Source: Chitinophaga niabensis
GTDB lineage: Bacteria > Bacteroidota > Bacteroidia > Chitinophagales > Chitinophagaceae
Reading direction: 5' to 3'
Assembly (NCBI RefSeq): GCF_039545795.1
Contig: NZ_CP154260.1
Coordinates: forward strand, 5,399,001 to 5,463,000
DNA length: 64,000 bases
The notes under the pieces are model-generated. The model saw nothing but the letters and a program-made list of their open reading frames with translations. It did no database searches and was not told the DNA's origin. This document shows, piece by piece, positions 1 through 7,899 of this stretch (the stretch's first letter is position 1; each line of letters opens with the position of its first letter). Position numbers and translations under genes: made by a program.

Positions 1-10
1 ACTAATAAAA

Positions 11-442
11 ATGGAAAACAATAACATCACACAGATCGAAAAAGTAATTTATACCGCTAAGACACATACAACAGGTGGCCGCGATGGATCATCCCGTAGT
101 TCTGATGGTATACTGGATATTAAATTATCTACTCCGGGAACAGGTGGTACAGGTACTAATCCTGAGCAGTTGTTTGCAGCCGGTTGGTCTGCCTGTTTCA
201 TTGGTGCCCTGAAGATTGCAGCGGCTAAAGCAAGAGTGGAATTACCTGTAGATCATGCTGTTGATACAGAAGTAGACCTGGGTAGTGCAGGTGGCGGTTA
301 CTTTCTGCAAGCCCGTTTGAATGTAAGTCTTCCCGGTTTGGACCCTGAGGTAGCACAGTCGCTGGTAGATGCTGCACATCAAACCTGCCCTTATTCCAAA
401 GCAACCAGGGGCAATATCAATGTAGCCATTAAGCTCGTTTAA
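11..442 (+). CDS. ohr: Organic hydroperoxide resistance protein (Ohr/OsmC family)
   Basis: Thiol peroxidase that reduces organic (fatty-acid) hydroperoxides in the cytoplasm. At 143 aa it has the usual Ohr length. Both catalytic cysteines are visible, Cys62 in WSACF and Cys126 in QTCPYS, together with the early Arg in TGGRDG and the G-T-NPEQLFAAG segment typical of Ohr rather than OsmC. The ATG at 11 follows an A-rich stretch, as is normal in Bacteroidota. No MarR-type OhrR gene is next to it within the window. A hairpin follows the stop. Confidence 0.95.
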   Translation: MENNNITQIEKVIYTAKTHTTGGRDGSSRSSDGILDIKLSTPGTGGTGTNPEQLFAAGWSACFIGALKIAAAKARVELPVDHAVDTEVDLGSAGGGYFLQARLNVSLPGLDPEVAQSLVDAAHQTCPYSKATRGNINVAIKLV

Positions 443-451
443 GTTTCAATT

Positions 452-487
452 ATCTGTGCTGCCTGTTTTTAACCCCGCAGCACAGAT
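452..487 (+). terminator. Hairpin downstream of ohr
   Basis: Perfect 11-bp inverted repeat ATCTGTGCTGC / GCAGCACAGAT around a 14-nt T- and C-rich loop, 9 bp after the ohr stop. Only a weak T-rich tail (GTTGTTG) follows, so it may act as a terminator or as a 3' stabilising hairpin. Confidence 0.6.
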
Positions 488-517
488 GTTGTTGTAATGC
501 AATAATTTAGCGCTCAT

Positions 518-1537
518 ATGAATAAGAAACCATTCAAGGTCTCCAATAAGATAATATGGCTGAGCTCGATCTTGCTGGGAGCGCTGACTTCCGTCCCGAA
601 AATTGCCGAGCATCATTTCAATCCTTATGAGGCAATTGTGAATGCTGTTGTTACCTCTGCGTTTGCCATCTTTATATGGTACTACAATATCATTACCGTT
701 CCGGCTTATTCTTCAAAGGATGTTGCCAGTGGGTTTTCCATCACACGTTTGATCAAAAGCCTGGCAGTGGGTATTGTTGTGATGTTCATACTGGCTTGTG
801 TGCAGCAATTCCTGTTGTCACATCTGAGTTTTGGACCAACTATGCTCATGATAGAGATCAGGGGTATACTGATGAACCTTACGTTCTATATGTTCCTGCA
901 TCTTTTGTATCAGAGTTATCAGAACCAGCAGGTAGGCATAGAACTGGAACGTACTAAAGCAGATAACCTGGGTGCGCAATATGAATTGCTTAAACAGCAG
1001 GTGAATCCACACTTTCTGTTTAATAGCCTGAATACACTAAAGTATATGGTGGAAAGCGGAGATGCACATACGGTAGAATTTATCCTGAAGCTGTCTGACT
1101 TTTACCGCTTCACACTGGAAAGCCGCAAGCAGGACCTCATCAAACTTTCGGAAGAGCTGGAAATACTGAACGCTTATGTATTCCTGCTAAAGGCCCGTTT
1201 TGAAGAGGGCATTGATCTTTCCATTGATATTGACGAAGCACATCATCCATCATTGCTGCCTCCGTTCACTTTGCAGTTGCTGGTGGAGAACTGCATCAAA
1301 CATAACATCGTATCGTTGGAACATCCCCTGCATATCCGTGTATATTCAGAAAAGGATTTCATTGTAGTGGAGAACAAACTGCAACTGAAGCGAACACCGG
1401 AAGCTTCAATGGGTATGGGCCTTGAAAACATCAACCAGCGGTACATCCATCTTTTAGACAAAAAGATAGAAATTCACGCCAGTGAAACATTATTCATGAT
1501 AAAACTCCCCCTCATCTATGAACATCATCATCGTTGA
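518..1537 (+). CDS. LytS-type sensor histidine kinase (His_kinase family)
   Basis: Membrane sensor kinase of the LytS/YehU class. Residues 1-135 hold about four hydrophobic segments with no recognisable extracellular sensor domain, followed by a short coiled linker. The His_kinase core has the phospho-acceptor His165 in NPHFLFNSLN, and the ATPase part has the N-box LLVENCIKHN and the glycine segment GMGLENIN. The gene overlaps the next by 20 bp, so kinase and LytTR regulator form one translation-coupled pair. The signal sensed cannot be deduced. Confidence 0.93.
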   Translation: MNKKPFKVSNKIIWLSSILLGALTSVPKIAEHHFNPYEAIVNAVVTSAFAIFIWYYNIITVPAYSSKDVASGFSITRLIKSLAVGIVVMFILACVQQFLLSHLSFGPTMLMIEIRGILMNLTFYMFLHLLYQSYQNQQVGIELERTKADNLGAQYELLKQQVNPHFLFNSLNTLKYMVESGDAHTVEFILKLSDFYRFTLESRKQDLIKLSEELEILNAYVFLLKARFEEGIDLSIDIDEAHHPSLLPPFTLQLLVENCIKHNIVSLEHPLHIRVYSEKDFIVVENKLQLKRTPEASMGMGLENINQRYIHLLDKKIEIHASETLFMIKLPLIYEHHHR

Positions 1538-2279
1538 AGACGAGATCAAAGCAGCAAAATCACTGGCAGCCCTTATCTCTAAAGTAAGGCCCGATGCAAA
1601 GGTGCTGACCTATCTGCAGAGTATTGAAAGTGCCATCAGTTATCTTTCACAAAATGAAACGCCGGACCTGATCTTCATGGATATTCAGCTTTCTGATGGG
1701 TTGAGCTTCGAGATCTTCAAGTCAGTTAAAATAAATTGCCCCGTAGTTTTCTGTACAGCGTATGGAGAGTATGCAATGGATGCCATTAAGGCCAATGGGA
1801 TCGATTATTTGCTGAAGCCATTCTCCAAAGAAGACCTGCAGGATGCTTTTGAAAAGGTGGAAAACTTCAGGAACTTCTTCCAGCAGCATACTCAGCCCGA
1901 TCTGGATGGCTTGTTAAAAAAGATTGGTTTGGATGAAGGGAAGAAAAGTTTCCTGGTGTTTAAGAACAATAAATACGTTACGGTACAAACAGAACAGATT
2001 GCCTTCATTCATATCAAATACGACGCTCCTACTATTATGACCTTTCAGCAGGAGGAGTTTCCGCTGGTGCAGTCACTGGACCAGGTGCAGGCGCAGTTAT
2101 CTGCCAAACAATTCTTCCGGCTCAACAGGCAATACCTGATCAACTTTGCAGCGATCAAGGAAGTGGAACATTATTTTGCGCGGAAGTTACTCGTGAAGCT
2201 GGTGATCCCCAGCCCTGAGAAGTTATTGATCGGCAAGGAAAAGACTAGTGGGTTTTTAAACTGGCTGGAGAGCAGGTAG
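1518..2279 (+). CDS. LytTR-family response regulator
   Basis: Response regulator paired with the preceding LytS-type kinase (20-bp overlap). Residues 1-120 are a receiver domain: acidic pair in VEDE, phospho-acceptor Asp55 in FMDIQLSD, and the conserved Lys in LLKPFSK. Residues about 150-250 form a LytTR DNA-binding domain (FFRLNRQYLINFAAIKEVE). The length, 253 aa, is standard. Targets are unknown; the divergent and neighbouring genes do not reveal a dedicated regulon. Confidence 0.93.
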   Translation: MNIIIVEDEIKAAKSLAALISKVRPDAKVLTYLQSIESAISYLSQNETPDLIFMDIQLSDGLSFEIFKSVKINCPVVFCTAYGEYAMDAIKANGIDYLLKPFSKEDLQDAFEKVENFRNFFQQHTQPDLDGLLKKIGLDEGKKSFLVFKNNKYVTVQTEQIAFIHIKYDAPTIMTFQQEEFPLVQSLDQVQAQLSAKQFFRLNRQYLINFAAIKEVEHYFARKLLVKLVIPSPEKLLIGKEKTSGFLNWLESR

Positions 2280-2299
2280 TGTTGTTTTTTAAAGAAAAA

Positions 2300-2337
2300 G
2301 TTGCGAAAGTGAATGCTTACATATATATTTGTAAGCA
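2300..2337 (+). promoter_or_regulatory. Promoter with overlapping palindromic operator
   Basis: A Bacteroidota-type promoter: GTTG at 2300-2303, 20 bp, then TATATTTG (TAnnTTTG) at 2324-2331. A perfect palindrome TGCTTACA-N8-TGTAAGCA spans 2314-2337 and covers the -7 box. A dimeric repressor bound there would block transcription of the DHFR-fold gene starting at 2349. The box match and palindrome are seen; repression is inferred. Confidence 0.6.
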
Positions 2338-2348
2338 AACGCTAACAT

Positions 2349-2915
2349 ATGAGAAAGCTGAAGCTGCAAATGCAGGTATCTTTGGACGGTTTTGCCTCCG
2401 CCGGGCCTAACGATGACCAAAAATGGGTGACCTGGGCACTGGAGGAAATTTATTCGTACGTGACAGGAATATTCGAGTCCGCTGATACCATCCTTATCGG
2501 TAGAAAATTAGCGATGGACTACATCCCCTATTGGCAGGAAACATTTAAAAACCCGGATGATCCCATGCATGAGTTCGCGGTAAAAATTGTCACCTCTAAA
2601 AAGATCGTATTTACTAAAACGCTGAGGAAGTCTCAATGGGATAATACAGAGATAGCGACAGGAGACCTGGTAGAGGAGATTAAACAACTAAAAAGCCAAC
2701 CCGGCAAAGATATGGTGGTGTATGGAGGTGTTTCATTTGTAGCAGCTTTGCTCAAGGAGCAATTAATAGATGAAATACACCTGTTCGTGAACCCTGTTGC
2801 CATTGGGCAGGGAGCGTCTCCTTTCAACAGCCTGGAAGGGTTTCAGCAACTGAAGCTGGAAAGATGCATTCCATTTCCCAGTGGTATAGTGTTACTGACC
2901 TATACGCCGAAATAA
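2349..2915 (+). CDS. Dihydrofolate-reductase-fold protein (RibD C-terminal-like)
   Basis: Small cytoplasmic oxidoreductase of the DHFR/RibD_C superfamily, 188 aa. It opens with the family signature LQMQVSLDGFASAGP and has an NADPH-site-like VVYGGVSFVAALLKEQLIDEIHLF segment near residues 128-152. Stand-alone members of this family are common in Bacteroidota; their substrate is generally not established, and nothing here suggests a real folate or riboflavin role. It sits alone behind a promoter with an overlapping palindrome, which implies inducible expression. Confidence 0.85.
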   Translation: MRKLKLQMQVSLDGFASAGPNDDQKWVTWALEEIYSYVTGIFESADTILIGRKLAMDYIPYWQETFKNPDDPMHEFAVKIVTSKKIVFTKTLRKSQWDNTEIATGDLVEEIKQLKSQPGKDMVVYGGVSFVAALLKEQLIDEIHLFVNPVAIGQGASPFNSLEGFQQLKLERCIPFPSGIVLLTYTPK

Positions 2916-2919
2916 TAAT

Positions 2920-2958
2920 GGGATATTGGCAGTACTTTTCAGCACCGGCCAATATCCC
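2920..2958. terminator. Bidirectional hairpin between convergent genes
   Basis: Perfect 11-bp inverted repeat GGGATATTGGC / GCCAATATCCC around a 17-nt loop, located between the convergent DHFR-fold gene and the multicopper oxidase gene. No strong T-run on either strand; likely a shared 3' hairpin. Confidence 0.6.
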
Positions 2959-2967
2959 TGGCTGGTT

Positions 2968-5133
2968 TTAATACACTAATGTTATGCCAGCTCCCAGCCC
3001 CATATCACTATCAAAGTGGGTAGAGAGGTTGAAGTATTTGCTGATGATATACCGGAAACCGAACATATACTCCTTATCCGTATTGGCAGAGAAATTGAAA
3101 CGCAGGCGTTTGGAGACGGGTATATCCTCCCTTCTCAATTGAAACCGCAGTTTTCCTTCGCTATCAACAGAGCCGTCCAGTATCACTAACATAGGAAGGG
3201 TAAATTCAATACCGGCATGTACTACCTGGCGGAAGTTCTTGGTATTCGTTTGTCCGAATAAGTTCTTCTTTGGCGTCAATAGCTGCCCGAAGAGATTTTT
3301 CTCAAATGGATCTTCTATGGTGCGATTGCGGAAATCCCAGCCAACGTAAGGGAATAGCCATTGCATTTTCCCGAAGTACCGTCCGAAATGGCTTTCGCTT
3401 TCATAACCGTGATGTTTCTGGAAACCTACACGCCATTCAGTTTGCAGGCGGTACCTGGTATTAGCCAGCATGATCTCTCCATCACTTCCGTTGCTTTCTA
3501 TACCCACCCTGCCCATGATATGGACCATCCGGTCGTCTGCAAATAGTTTTCGCTGTGCTAGTTTTGGATTAGGGATTTCGGGATTGGGCAGGTTGTTGTC
3601 ATACCTGAAAATTCTGCCCATGCCACTCATCATATGGTATAATATATGGCAATGGAAGAACCAGTCGCCTCCCGGTTCTGTGGCTGCGAACTCAATGGTA
3701 TCCCTTTCCATGGGCATCATGTCCAGCACGTTTTTCATGGGGGCATAATCGCCTTGTCCGTTTATTACCCTGAAATCGTGACCATGTAAGTGCATGGGGT
3801 GGCGCATCATGCTGTTGTTGTATAAGATCAGGCGGATGTTCTCTCCTTTTTTGATGAGGATCCTGTCGGTTTCAGATACCACTTTATTATCGAGGCTCCA
3901 AACATAACGGTTCATGTTCCCGGTGAGCGTGAAGCGTAGTTCCTTTACGGGTCCCGGAGGCAGGGTGGTTTTCTTTGGATCGCGCAGCATGGTATAGTTG
4001 AGTGTTACGATATCCGGTGTTTCTGCTATTTCAGGATACATCACTGTGTTCATGTCCATGATCTGGTTGTGCATTTCCATGCCTTCCATAGATACCAGGT
4101 CTCCCTTCATGTCCATCATATCATTCATCATCTTCATGCCTGCGAAGTATTTCAGTTTCGGCAGTTTCTTTGCGGGTACTTTTTCTCCGCTGCCCAGCCA
4201 TAGGGAAGCTGATCCGGTCCTGTCTTCCGGGGTTACCAGGAATTCATAACTTTTGTTCTCCGGAATGGTCACTATTACATCATAGGTTTCTGATACGGCT
4301 ATGATCAGCCGGTCTACTTCCACTGGTTCCACATCATTACCATCTGTAGCTACTACCGTTATTTTGCCACCGGCGTATGTAAGCCAGAAATAAGAAGACG
4401 CTCCTCCATTGGCAATACGCAGTCTTACTTTATCCCCTGCTTTGAATTGGGCATGTTCATGTTGGTTTTCTCCGTTGATCAGGAACTTATTATAATACAC
4501 ATCGCTTACGTCCATGGCGTTCATGCGTTTCCACTCGTTGGTCACTTTTGTTTTAAAGTGCCCTTCTCTTATGGCTTCTGTATAACTCTGGGTAGTTCCC
4601 TTCTTTATAGCGAACCAGTCTGTAGCTGCATGCAGGCTGCGTTGCACCTCATGCGGTTTCATGTCCGTCCATTCGCTAAGTACAACAGGTACGGAAGGGA
4701 TATCCCATTCTTTCTTTTTCTTCATGATAAAAGCGCCATACATACCTATTTGCTCCTGGAGACCTGAATGGCTATGGTACCAATGGGTACCTGTTTGCAC
4801 GATCGGGAATTTGTAGAGATAGGTTGTATGAGGTTTGATGCCCATCTGGGTAAGGTTTGGTACACCATCCATCCTGTTGGGAAGGAACAGGCCGTGCCAG
4901 TGCAGGGATGTTTCTTCATCCAGGTTATTATGCACATAGATCTCTGCGGTATCTCCTTCTGTGAAAGTAAGTGTGGGCATGGGGATCTGGCCATTCACTG
5001 CAATGGCGCGTTTCGGTTTGCCGGAAAAGTTCACGGTTGTATCTGCCACGTACAGGTCGTATCGTACAGTTTGCTGCGCGGTAACTATGCTCGTTACTAA
5101 AATGAGCATAGCAGTAATTATAACATTCTTCAT
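2968..5133 (-). CDS. Multicopper oxidase (CopA-like) with C-terminal CopB-like barrel domain
   Basis: Exported three-domain multicopper oxidase, probably oxidising Cu(I) or detoxifying copper. A Sec signal covers residues 1-19 (VTAQ). Copper ligands are complete: HWH 78-80, HWYHSH 117-122, HPMHLHGH 445-452 and HCHILYHMMSGM 494-505. A Met-rich segment at about 331-366 (GMKMMNDMMDMKGD...) resembles copper-recruiting loops. Residues about 535-721 are not cupredoxin: they are aromatic-rich alternating strands (FGRYFGKMQWLFPYVGWDFR, GFRYIISKYFNLSTHF) ending in LVY, like the outer-membrane CopB family. The 721-aa length thus reflects an oxidase-barrel fusion. Last gene of a minus-strand copper operon. 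Confidence 0.92.
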   Translation of the reverse strand: MKNVIITAMLILVTSIVTAQQTVRYDLYVADTTVNFSGKPKRAIAVNGQIPMPTLTFTEGDTAEIYVHNNLDEETSLHWHGLFLPNRMDGVPNLTQMGIKPHTTYLYKFPIVQTGTHWYHSHSGLQEQIGMYGAFIMKKKKEWDIPSVPVVLSEWTDMKPHEVQRSLHAATDWFAIKKGTTQSYTEAIREGHFKTKVTNEWKRMNAMDVSDVYYNKFLINGENQHEHAQFKAGDKVRLRIANGGASSYFWLTYAGGKITVVATDGNDVEPVEVDRLIIAVSETYDVIVTIPENKSYEFLVTPEDRTGSASLWLGSGEKVPAKKLPKLKYFAGMKMMNDMMDMKGDLVSMEGMEMHNQIMDMNTVMYPEIAETPDIVTLNYTMLRDPKKTTLPPGPVKELRFTLTGNMNRYVWSLDNKVVSETDRILIKKGENIRLILYNNSMMRHPMHLHGHDFRVINGQGDYAPMKNVLDMMPMERDTIEFAATEPGGDWFFHCHILYHMMSGMGRIFRYDNNLPNPEIPNPKLAQRKLFADDRMVHIMGRVGIESNGSDGEIMLANTRYRLQTEWRVGFQKHHGYESESHFGRYFGKMQWLFPYVGWDFRNRTIEDPFEKNLFGQLLTPKKNLFGQTNTKNFRQVVHAGIEFTLPMLVILDGSVDSEGKLRFQLRREDIPVSKRLRFNFSANTDKEYMFGFRYIISKYFNLSTHFDSDMGLGAGITLVY

Positions 5134-5152
5134 TGATGAGCGGATTGATGGG

Positions 5153-5182
5153 AGCAGCTATACAGTTTCCTGTATAGCTGCT
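5153..5182. promoter_or_regulatory. Perfect intra-operon hairpin
   Basis: A 13-bp perfect inverted repeat AGCAGCTATACAG-TTTC-CTGTATAGCTGCT lies between the DUF3347 gene and the multicopper oxidase gene. There is no T-run in the direction of transcription (minus), so it looks like an mRNA-processing or stabilising hairpin rather than a terminator. Confidence 0.55.
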
Positions 5183-5188
5183 GTTCTA

Positions 5189-5656
5189 TTACTTTATGGT
5201 ATCACTTACTTTGCCACAGGTCAACATCTGGCTACCATAATAGGGGTTCTTGATAGCGGCTTCACTGCTCAGCCAATATGCCTTTTTCATGGGGCAATAG
5301 CTTTGATAAATGGGCTTATCAGAGAGTTTCACCGCTTTCGCCAGTTTATAGAAGTTTTCTGAAAAGGATTGAAAATGATCTCTTTGATGACTGATGTCTT
5401 TTGTTTCAGCGATATGTTCCGCATCAAAGGTCAGTTTCTCCTGTAAGGGTTCAAAAGCTTTCCTGTCCGCTTCTGAGAGGGATTTTTTATCTATTGCCTT
5501 GAGGGCCTTTACAAATTCATCAGCCTGGGCAGCAGCGGTGTTGCCATTGCTGCTAACCAAAGCATTTTTGATGTTGTAATAGGAAGTGAGCAGATTGGAT
5601 AACTGTGCGTCTGCTTTTGTTGAAAATAACAGTGCGGCGAGAAGGAATGTTTTCAT
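5189..5656 (-). CDS. DUF3347 domain protein, probable copper-binding periplasmic protein
   Basis: Exported 155-aa protein with a signal peptide (residues 1-17, ending KADA). It consists of one helical DUF3347 domain: YYNIKNALVSSNGNTAAAQADEFVKALKAID early, then a metal-site-like C-terminal part YCPMKKAYWLS...NPYYGSQMLTCGKV with two Cys and Met residues. In Bacteroidota the same domain occurs at the C-terminus of CusB-type efflux proteins, which supports copper or silver handling. It lies between a His/Cys-rich small protein and a multicopper oxidase in the same orientation. The exact role is unknown. Confidence 0.82.
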   Translation of the reverse strand: MKTFLLAALLFSTKADAQLSNLLTSYYNIKNALVSSNGNTAAAQADEFVKALKAIDKKSLSEADRKAFEPLQEKLTFDAEHIAETKDISHQRDHFQSFSENFYKLAKAVKLSDKPIYQSYCPMKKAYWLSSEAAIKNPYYGSQMLTCGKVSDTIK

Positions 5657-5712
5657 TGTAATAAGATTTAATTTTTGTGATCAATAAAATTGCAAGGAGC
5701 TGATAACAAAAA

Positions 5713-6102
5713 TCAAATCTGGAAGGACTGAATGGACACACGTATCCCAAGAGCGGTGGATACATATGGTTTTTTAGAGGGGTTTAGCGGTTCTCCGGGC
5801 TGTGTGAGAAGAGATATCGCTGGCTGGTATAAGAAATGAATCAGTACCACCGGAGTTTCGATCCCTGTATTAACAGCTTGCGCAAGTAGTTTATCTAATT
5901 GCGAGAATTGGATGGCTTCATCATTGCAGCAGTTTTCATTTTCCTGGTGATGATGAAGGGTTGTGCCTTCCTTATGATGATGGTGCTTTGAATTAAAGCC
6001 CATATCCAGGCCAACCGCACAGGCAAAACCGAGCATTGTATTCAGGGTGAACACTGCCAGCAGGAAAACTGCTTTTAGCTGTATGGTTCTGCTTGTTTTC
6101 AT
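5713..6102 (-). CDS. Small exported His/Cys-rich protein, first gene of copper operon
   Basis: 129-aa protein with an N-terminal hydrophobic segment (residues 9-28) and a metal-binding cluster HHHH...HHHQENENCC at about 40-60, followed by a moderately hydrophobic region and a PGEPLNPSKKPY tail. The pattern matches the small Bacteroidota proteins annotated as HYC_CC_PP, found with copper genes. It is first in the operon with DUF3347 and the multicopper oxidase. I infer metal binding or sensing at the envelope; no enzyme motif is present. Confidence 0.72.
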   Translation of the reverse strand: MKTSRTIQLKAVFLLAVFTLNTMLGFACAVGLDMGFNSKHHHHKEGTTLHHHQENENCCNDEAIQFSQLDKLLAQAVNTGIETPVVLIHFLYQPAISLLTQPGEPLNPSKKPYVSTALGIRVSIQSFQI

Positions 6103-6106
6103 TCTT

Positions 6107-6127
6107 ATCCCAAAAGTAGTTTGGGAT
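6107..6127 (-). promoter_or_regulatory. Palindrome over the -7 box of the copper operon
   Basis: Palindrome ATCCCAAA-AGTAG-TTTGGGAT ends 4 bp before the start codon of the His/Cys-rich gene. Read on the minus strand it contains TACTTTTG (6111-6118), an exact TAnnTTTG -7 box. This implies a very short leader and an operator overlapping the promoter, likely for a metal-responsive regulator. No clear -33 TTTG was found. Confidence 0.5.
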
Positions 6128-6177
6128 GGGGGAATGCCGTTATATAATTATGGGGAAAATTTATATAATTTAGGACA

Positions 6178-6474
6178 ATGGAAAGATTAGACTGGGGTCC
6201 TGTAACACCGGAAGGCGCCAACCTGAAAAAAAACGAATTTATCCACGTTTATAATCACGACCTTTCTTCAACAGAAAAAGTTGACAGGACTATACGTTTT
6301 ATAACAGGCAGGCTCCTGCATTATGACCTTCACTTACCACCGGATCCAATACACATAATAAAGATAGACGCTAGAGGTCAACAAATTGACGATTCAACTG
6401 ATCAGAGGATTGAGCAGGAAATCAAGGCTAAGTATTCCAGACCAGAAGCCCTGTTCATAACAATCATCAAATAA
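6178..6474 (+). CDS. Hypothetical protein, 98 aa
   Basis: Not recognised. Soluble, charged protein without signal peptide or membrane segment; mixed alpha/beta composition ending in LFITIIK. The stop is 6 bp before the next small ORF, and codon usage looks like its neighbours, so the two are probably co-transcribed. Start ATG at 6178 follows the AT-rich stretch TTTATATAATTTAGGACA. Confidence 0.6.
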   Translation: MERLDWGPVTPEGANLKKNEFIHVYNHDLSSTEKVDRTIRFITGRLLHYDLHLPPDPIHIIKIDARGQQIDDSTDQRIEQEIKAKYSRPEALFITIIK

Positions 6475-6480
6475 CCTACC

Positions 6481-6783
6481 ATGTCCTTTAACATAATAGC
6501 AGAGACCACCCGAAGCCTGAATTATACAGAAGTGCATGCAGCTATTCACAGCCCCGATCTCAATTTTGACCTGGTACCTATGCCCGGGTTAGGGATTAAT
6601 AAAGGTGATGCAATGGGTATATGTATTCCAATGAATAATGCCAATGAGTCAACATGGGAACAATTAAAGCCCGTTTTAAAGATATTAAGGATAAAGTTTG
6701 GCTGCGAAGTTTATGATCTGTATGGAGGTCAAAAGCTAGGGCTTTTTAATATGAAAACATTTAAACAAAATCTTATCGGATAG
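6481..6783 (+). CDS. Hypothetical protein, 100 aa
   Basis: Not recognised. Soluble; begins MSFNIIAETTRSLNYTEV and has a central glycine-rich segment PGLGINKGDAMGICIP and a C-terminal part VLKILRIKFGCEVYDLYGG. No signal peptide. It follows the 98-aa ORF by 6 bp, suggesting a two-gene unit. Size and pairing would suit a toxin-immunity or house-keeping accessory pair, but nothing in the sequence supports either specifically. Confidence 0.6.
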   Translation: MSFNIIAETTRSLNYTEVHAAIHSPDLNFDLVPMPGLGINKGDAMGICIPMNNANESTWEQLKPVLKILRIKFGCEVYDLYGGQKLGLFNMKTFKQNLIG

Positions 6784-6927
6784 AATATGAACTTATTCAA
6801 AAGGCTTAATAAAACCACTGTTAAAAAAGAATAACCTCCCGGTCCGAGATTTAAAAGAAATGTAGTATTTTCAGCCAGACTGAAGAATATAAGACCCTTA
6901 AGCCTGTAAACCCTTATTGATTTCCCT

Positions 6928-7812
6928 ATGTATCTACTCAAATGGCTGTTCCTTATCTTGCTCGTTCCCGGTAAAGATAGTTTGCAGGAACAGATAGAAA
7001 CACTCAACCGGCAATTTGCTACAGCATTGGAAAAAGGAAATGTACCAGCTATGATGCGCTATTATGCTGTTGACGCTGTAAGCATGCCGGAACATCATCC
7101 CACGCTCTTTAATCGGGCAGCTATTACCCAATATTACCAACAATGGCAAAAGGCAACCAGCGGTAACCGGTACCAGCGAACTATCTATGCTATTAAGGCT
7201 GCTGATGGGTATCTGCTGGAAGCTGGTACCTACACCCACGATTTTACGCACCCCGGTAAACAACCCTTCCGATACAGCGGTAAGTATGTGCATATCTGGC
7301 AGATCGGCAAAAAGCAGGAGTTAACGCTCGTTTCAGAGATCTGGGGGGCAGCGGCGGGTTTTGATCATGCAGCACTTCCCCAATTACCACCTTCTACTCC
7401 TTTACAGATCACCCCAATAAAACCTGTAGATAGTGCTCTGGCCAGGATCATCAATAATAATAACGCAGCAATCGCTCAATTAGTCAAAGATCGAAATGGT
7501 GCAGCCTTTTCGGAGTATTATACAGATGATGCCATTTACATGCCTTATTATATGCCGATGGTGACTGGAAAGAATAGCATTCATCAATATTACGTAGTGC
7601 ATGAAGACCCCAACGTAGGTATTGACACGGTACAAATCAAGATCTCCCGGATGCTCCCGGCCGGGGACTATATTCTGGTCAATGGTTATTATCGTGTGAA
7701 CTGGCGGGCAGGGGGGAATTCCGGGTTAGTTACCGGGAAGAGCATTAATATCTGGAAAAAGGAGCCCGATGGCAAACTCCGCCTGTACTGGCAAATGACC
7801 AATCATGATTAA
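6928..7812 (+). CDS. Exported tandem DUF4440/SnoaL-like (NTF2-fold) protein
   Basis: 294-aa protein with a hydrophobic N-terminus (MYLLKWLFLILLVPGKDS) and two homologous NTF2-fold halves. Half 1 (about 18-150) has LNRQFATALEKGNVPAMMRYYAVDAVSMPEH; half 2 (about 160-294) has NNNAAIAQLVKDRNGAAFSEYYTDDAIYMPYY. Each ends in a WxIGKK/WKKEPDG...L strand of the DUF4440 type. The family has no common reaction. Internal duplication is clear; function is unknown. No operon partner overlaps it. Confidence 0.82.
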   Translation: MYLLKWLFLILLVPGKDSLQEQIETLNRQFATALEKGNVPAMMRYYAVDAVSMPEHHPTLFNRAAITQYYQQWQKATSGNRYQRTIYAIKAADGYLLEAGTYTHDFTHPGKQPFRYSGKYVHIWQIGKKQELTLVSEIWGAAAGFDHAALPQLPPSTPLQITPIKPVDSALARIINNNNAAIAQLVKDRNGAAFSEYYTDDAIYMPYYMPMVTGKNSIHQYYVVHEDPNVGIDTVQIKISRMLPAGDYILVNGYYRVNWRAGGNSGLVTGKSINIWKKEPDGKLRLYWQMTNHD

Positions 7813-7899
7813 ATTCAGGGAAATGTATAAGTCTTACCGTTAAATGTTCAAGTGAATGCTTTCAGGCTGAGGGAACTTTGTGTTATAAAACTTACAATT

